Below, piece by piece: positions 5,923 through 6,664 of a stretch of 6,664 bases of DNA. The stretch lies in NCBI GenBank assembly GCA_018648945.1, contig JABGQJ010000429.1, positions 1 to 6,664 on the forward strand. The letters are read 5' to 3'. The position numbers were made by a program, and so were the translations under genes. The notes beneath the pieces were generated by a model. That model searched no databases and was not told where the DNA came from. It worked only from the letters and a program-made list of their open reading frames with translations. How positions within the stretch are numbered: the stretch's first letter is position 1; each line of letters opens with the position of its first letter. Source of the DNA: Victivallales bacterium (lineage in GTDB: Bacteria > Verrucomicrobiota > Lentisphaeria > Oligosphaerales > Lenti-02).

Positions 5923-6664
5923 ATGACTCCCACACGCGCCTTCGCCACCCTTGCCTGCCTGTCCCTCAGCATCGCCCTGCAAGCCGCTCCGAAAACGGAG
6001 TACAAGCTGCTGAAGGACGTCTCCTACGTCCCGGCGGACGCCAAGGGCGTCAGCGAATACCAGACCGAACGCTGCAAGCTCGACCTGTACTACCCCACCA
6101 ACAAGAAGGGCTTCGCGACGGTCGTTTGGTTTCATGGCGGCGGCATCACCGGCGGCAACAAGTTCATCCCCAGCCAGCTCAAGAACCAAGGCCTGGCCGT
6201 CGTCGCCGTCAACTACCGACTCTACCCCAAGGTCAAGTGCCCCGTCTACCTGCAGGACGCGGCGGCGGCCGTAGCTTGGACCTTCCAGCACATCGCGGAG
6301 TATGGTGGTGACCCCAAACGCATCTTCGTCTCCGGCCACTCAGCCGGCGGCTACCTCACCAGCATGGTAGGCTTCGACAAACGCTGGCTCAAGGCCTACG
6401 GGGTCGATGCCGACCAGATCGCGGGGCTCATCCCCTTCAGCGGCCACACCATCACCCACATGACCGTCCGTCGCGAACGCGGTATCTCCAGCAAGCAACC
6501 CATCATCGACGAATTCGCGCCCCTCTACCACGTCCGGCCCGATGCCCCGCCCACGCTCCTGCTCACCGGCGACCGCGAAATGGAGATGCTCGGCCGCTAC
6601 GAGGAGAACGCCTACTTCATGCGCATGCTCAAGGTCGCCGGGCACAAGCGGATCACCCTCTACG
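5923..6664 (+). CDS. secreted alpha/beta-hydrolase (esterase/lipase family), 3' end cut by window
   Basis: The frame is open to the window edge, giving 247 complete codons. Residues 1-22 are a signal peptide (T/R-rich start, hydrophobic LACLSLSIAL, AxA-type cleavage near QAA), so the enzyme is probably periplasmic or secreted. The mature part is an alpha/beta-hydrolase of the Aes/BD-FAE-like carboxylesterase group. It has the oxyanion-hole motif HGGG (71-74) after VVWF, the strand VVAVNYRLYP (93-102), the nucleophile elbow GHSAGG (138-143) with S140 as nucleophile, and LLLTGDRE (212-219) with D217 as likely catalytic acid. The catalytic His is expected shortly after the GHKRITLY segment, beyond the right edge. 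The likely reaction is hydrolysis of acyl esters, perhaps de-acetylation of glycans or small carboxylic esters; the substrate is unknown. The gene follows the propeller glycosidase-like gene at 75 bp on the same strand, with its own AGGA ribosome binding site. Confidence 0.88.
   Translation, partial: MTPTRAFATLACLSLSIALQAAPKTEYKLLKDVSYVPADAKGVSEYQTERCKLDLYYPTNKKGFATVVWFHGGGITGGNKFIPSQLKNQGLAVVAVNYRLYPKVKCPVYLQDAAAAVAWTFQHIAEYGGDPKRIFVSGHSAGGYLTSMVGFDKRWLKAYGVDADQIAGLIPFSGHTITHMTVRRERGISSKQPIIDEFAPLYHVRPDAPPTLLLTGDREMEMLGRYEENAYFMRMLKVAGHKRITLY

Noticed and set aside
5046..6311. 421-codon plus-strand frame bridging the propeller and esterase genes
   Set aside because: It is Arg/Pro-rich, out of frame with two genes that have clear motifs, and crosses their boundary.
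5890..6339. 149-codon minus-strand open frame at the right
   Set aside because: It is antisense to the esterase gene, covering its signal peptide, HGGG motif and the strand leading to the nucleophile elbow; no domain is recognised.
1..6664. Mobile element, defence island, CRISPR array or tRNA
   Set aside because: No transposase or integrase motifs, no regularly spaced palindromic repeats and no cloverleaf were found; the 9-bp array at 33-68 lacks spacers.

Overview
The window is 6.66 kb of high-GC bacterial DNA holding six protein-coding genes, one of them cut by the right edge. No rRNA, tRNA, CRISPR array, transposase or integrase was seen. The gene mix points to a PVC-type or related environmental bacterium (Planctomycetota, Verrucomicrobiota or Lentisphaerota; Armatimonadota or Hydrogenedentota are not excluded). 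It includes a secreted LamG/concanavalin-A-like protein, a glycosidase-type beta-propeller whose C-terminal module ends in a YFRDLRVYSLRY-type tail, and a secreted alpha/beta-hydrolase. This taxonomic guess is inference only.

Layout from left to right: (1) 1-116 is apparently non-coding and carries a 9-bp-period direct repeat at 33-68. (2) A YhcH/YjgK/YiaL-family gene lies on the minus strand (117-557). (3) Across a 114-bp divergent gap, a plus-strand gene (672-1457) encodes a secreted LamG-like protein. It overlaps by 8 nt the start of (4) a UvrD/PcrA-type DNA helicase gene (1450-3393). (5) Convergent to the helicase, with only 27 bp between the stops, is a minus-strand gene (3421-4371). Its product matches eukaryotic protein arginine methyltransferases in every signature motif except the YFxxY motif, which is only partly kept. 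(6) Across a 150-bp divergent gap is a plus-strand five-bladed-propeller glycosidase-like gene (4522-5847). (7) After 75 bp comes a plus-strand secreted alpha/beta-hydrolase (esterase) gene (5923 to beyond the right edge).

Two themes emerge. Four of the six genes (YhcH-like, LamG-like, propeller, esterase) fit carbohydrate binding, trimming or sugar catabolism. They look like loosely grouped parts of a glycan-degrading lifestyle rather than one operon, because they lie on both strands and are interrupted. The helicase is housekeeping DNA repair machinery, although it is unusually coupled to a predicted secreted protein. The item most worth a second look is the PRMT-like methyltransferase: it keeps the double-E loop, the THW loop, the N-terminal SAM-clamp motif and a recognisable dimerisation-arm region. 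No complete multi-gene novel system could be demonstrated in this window.
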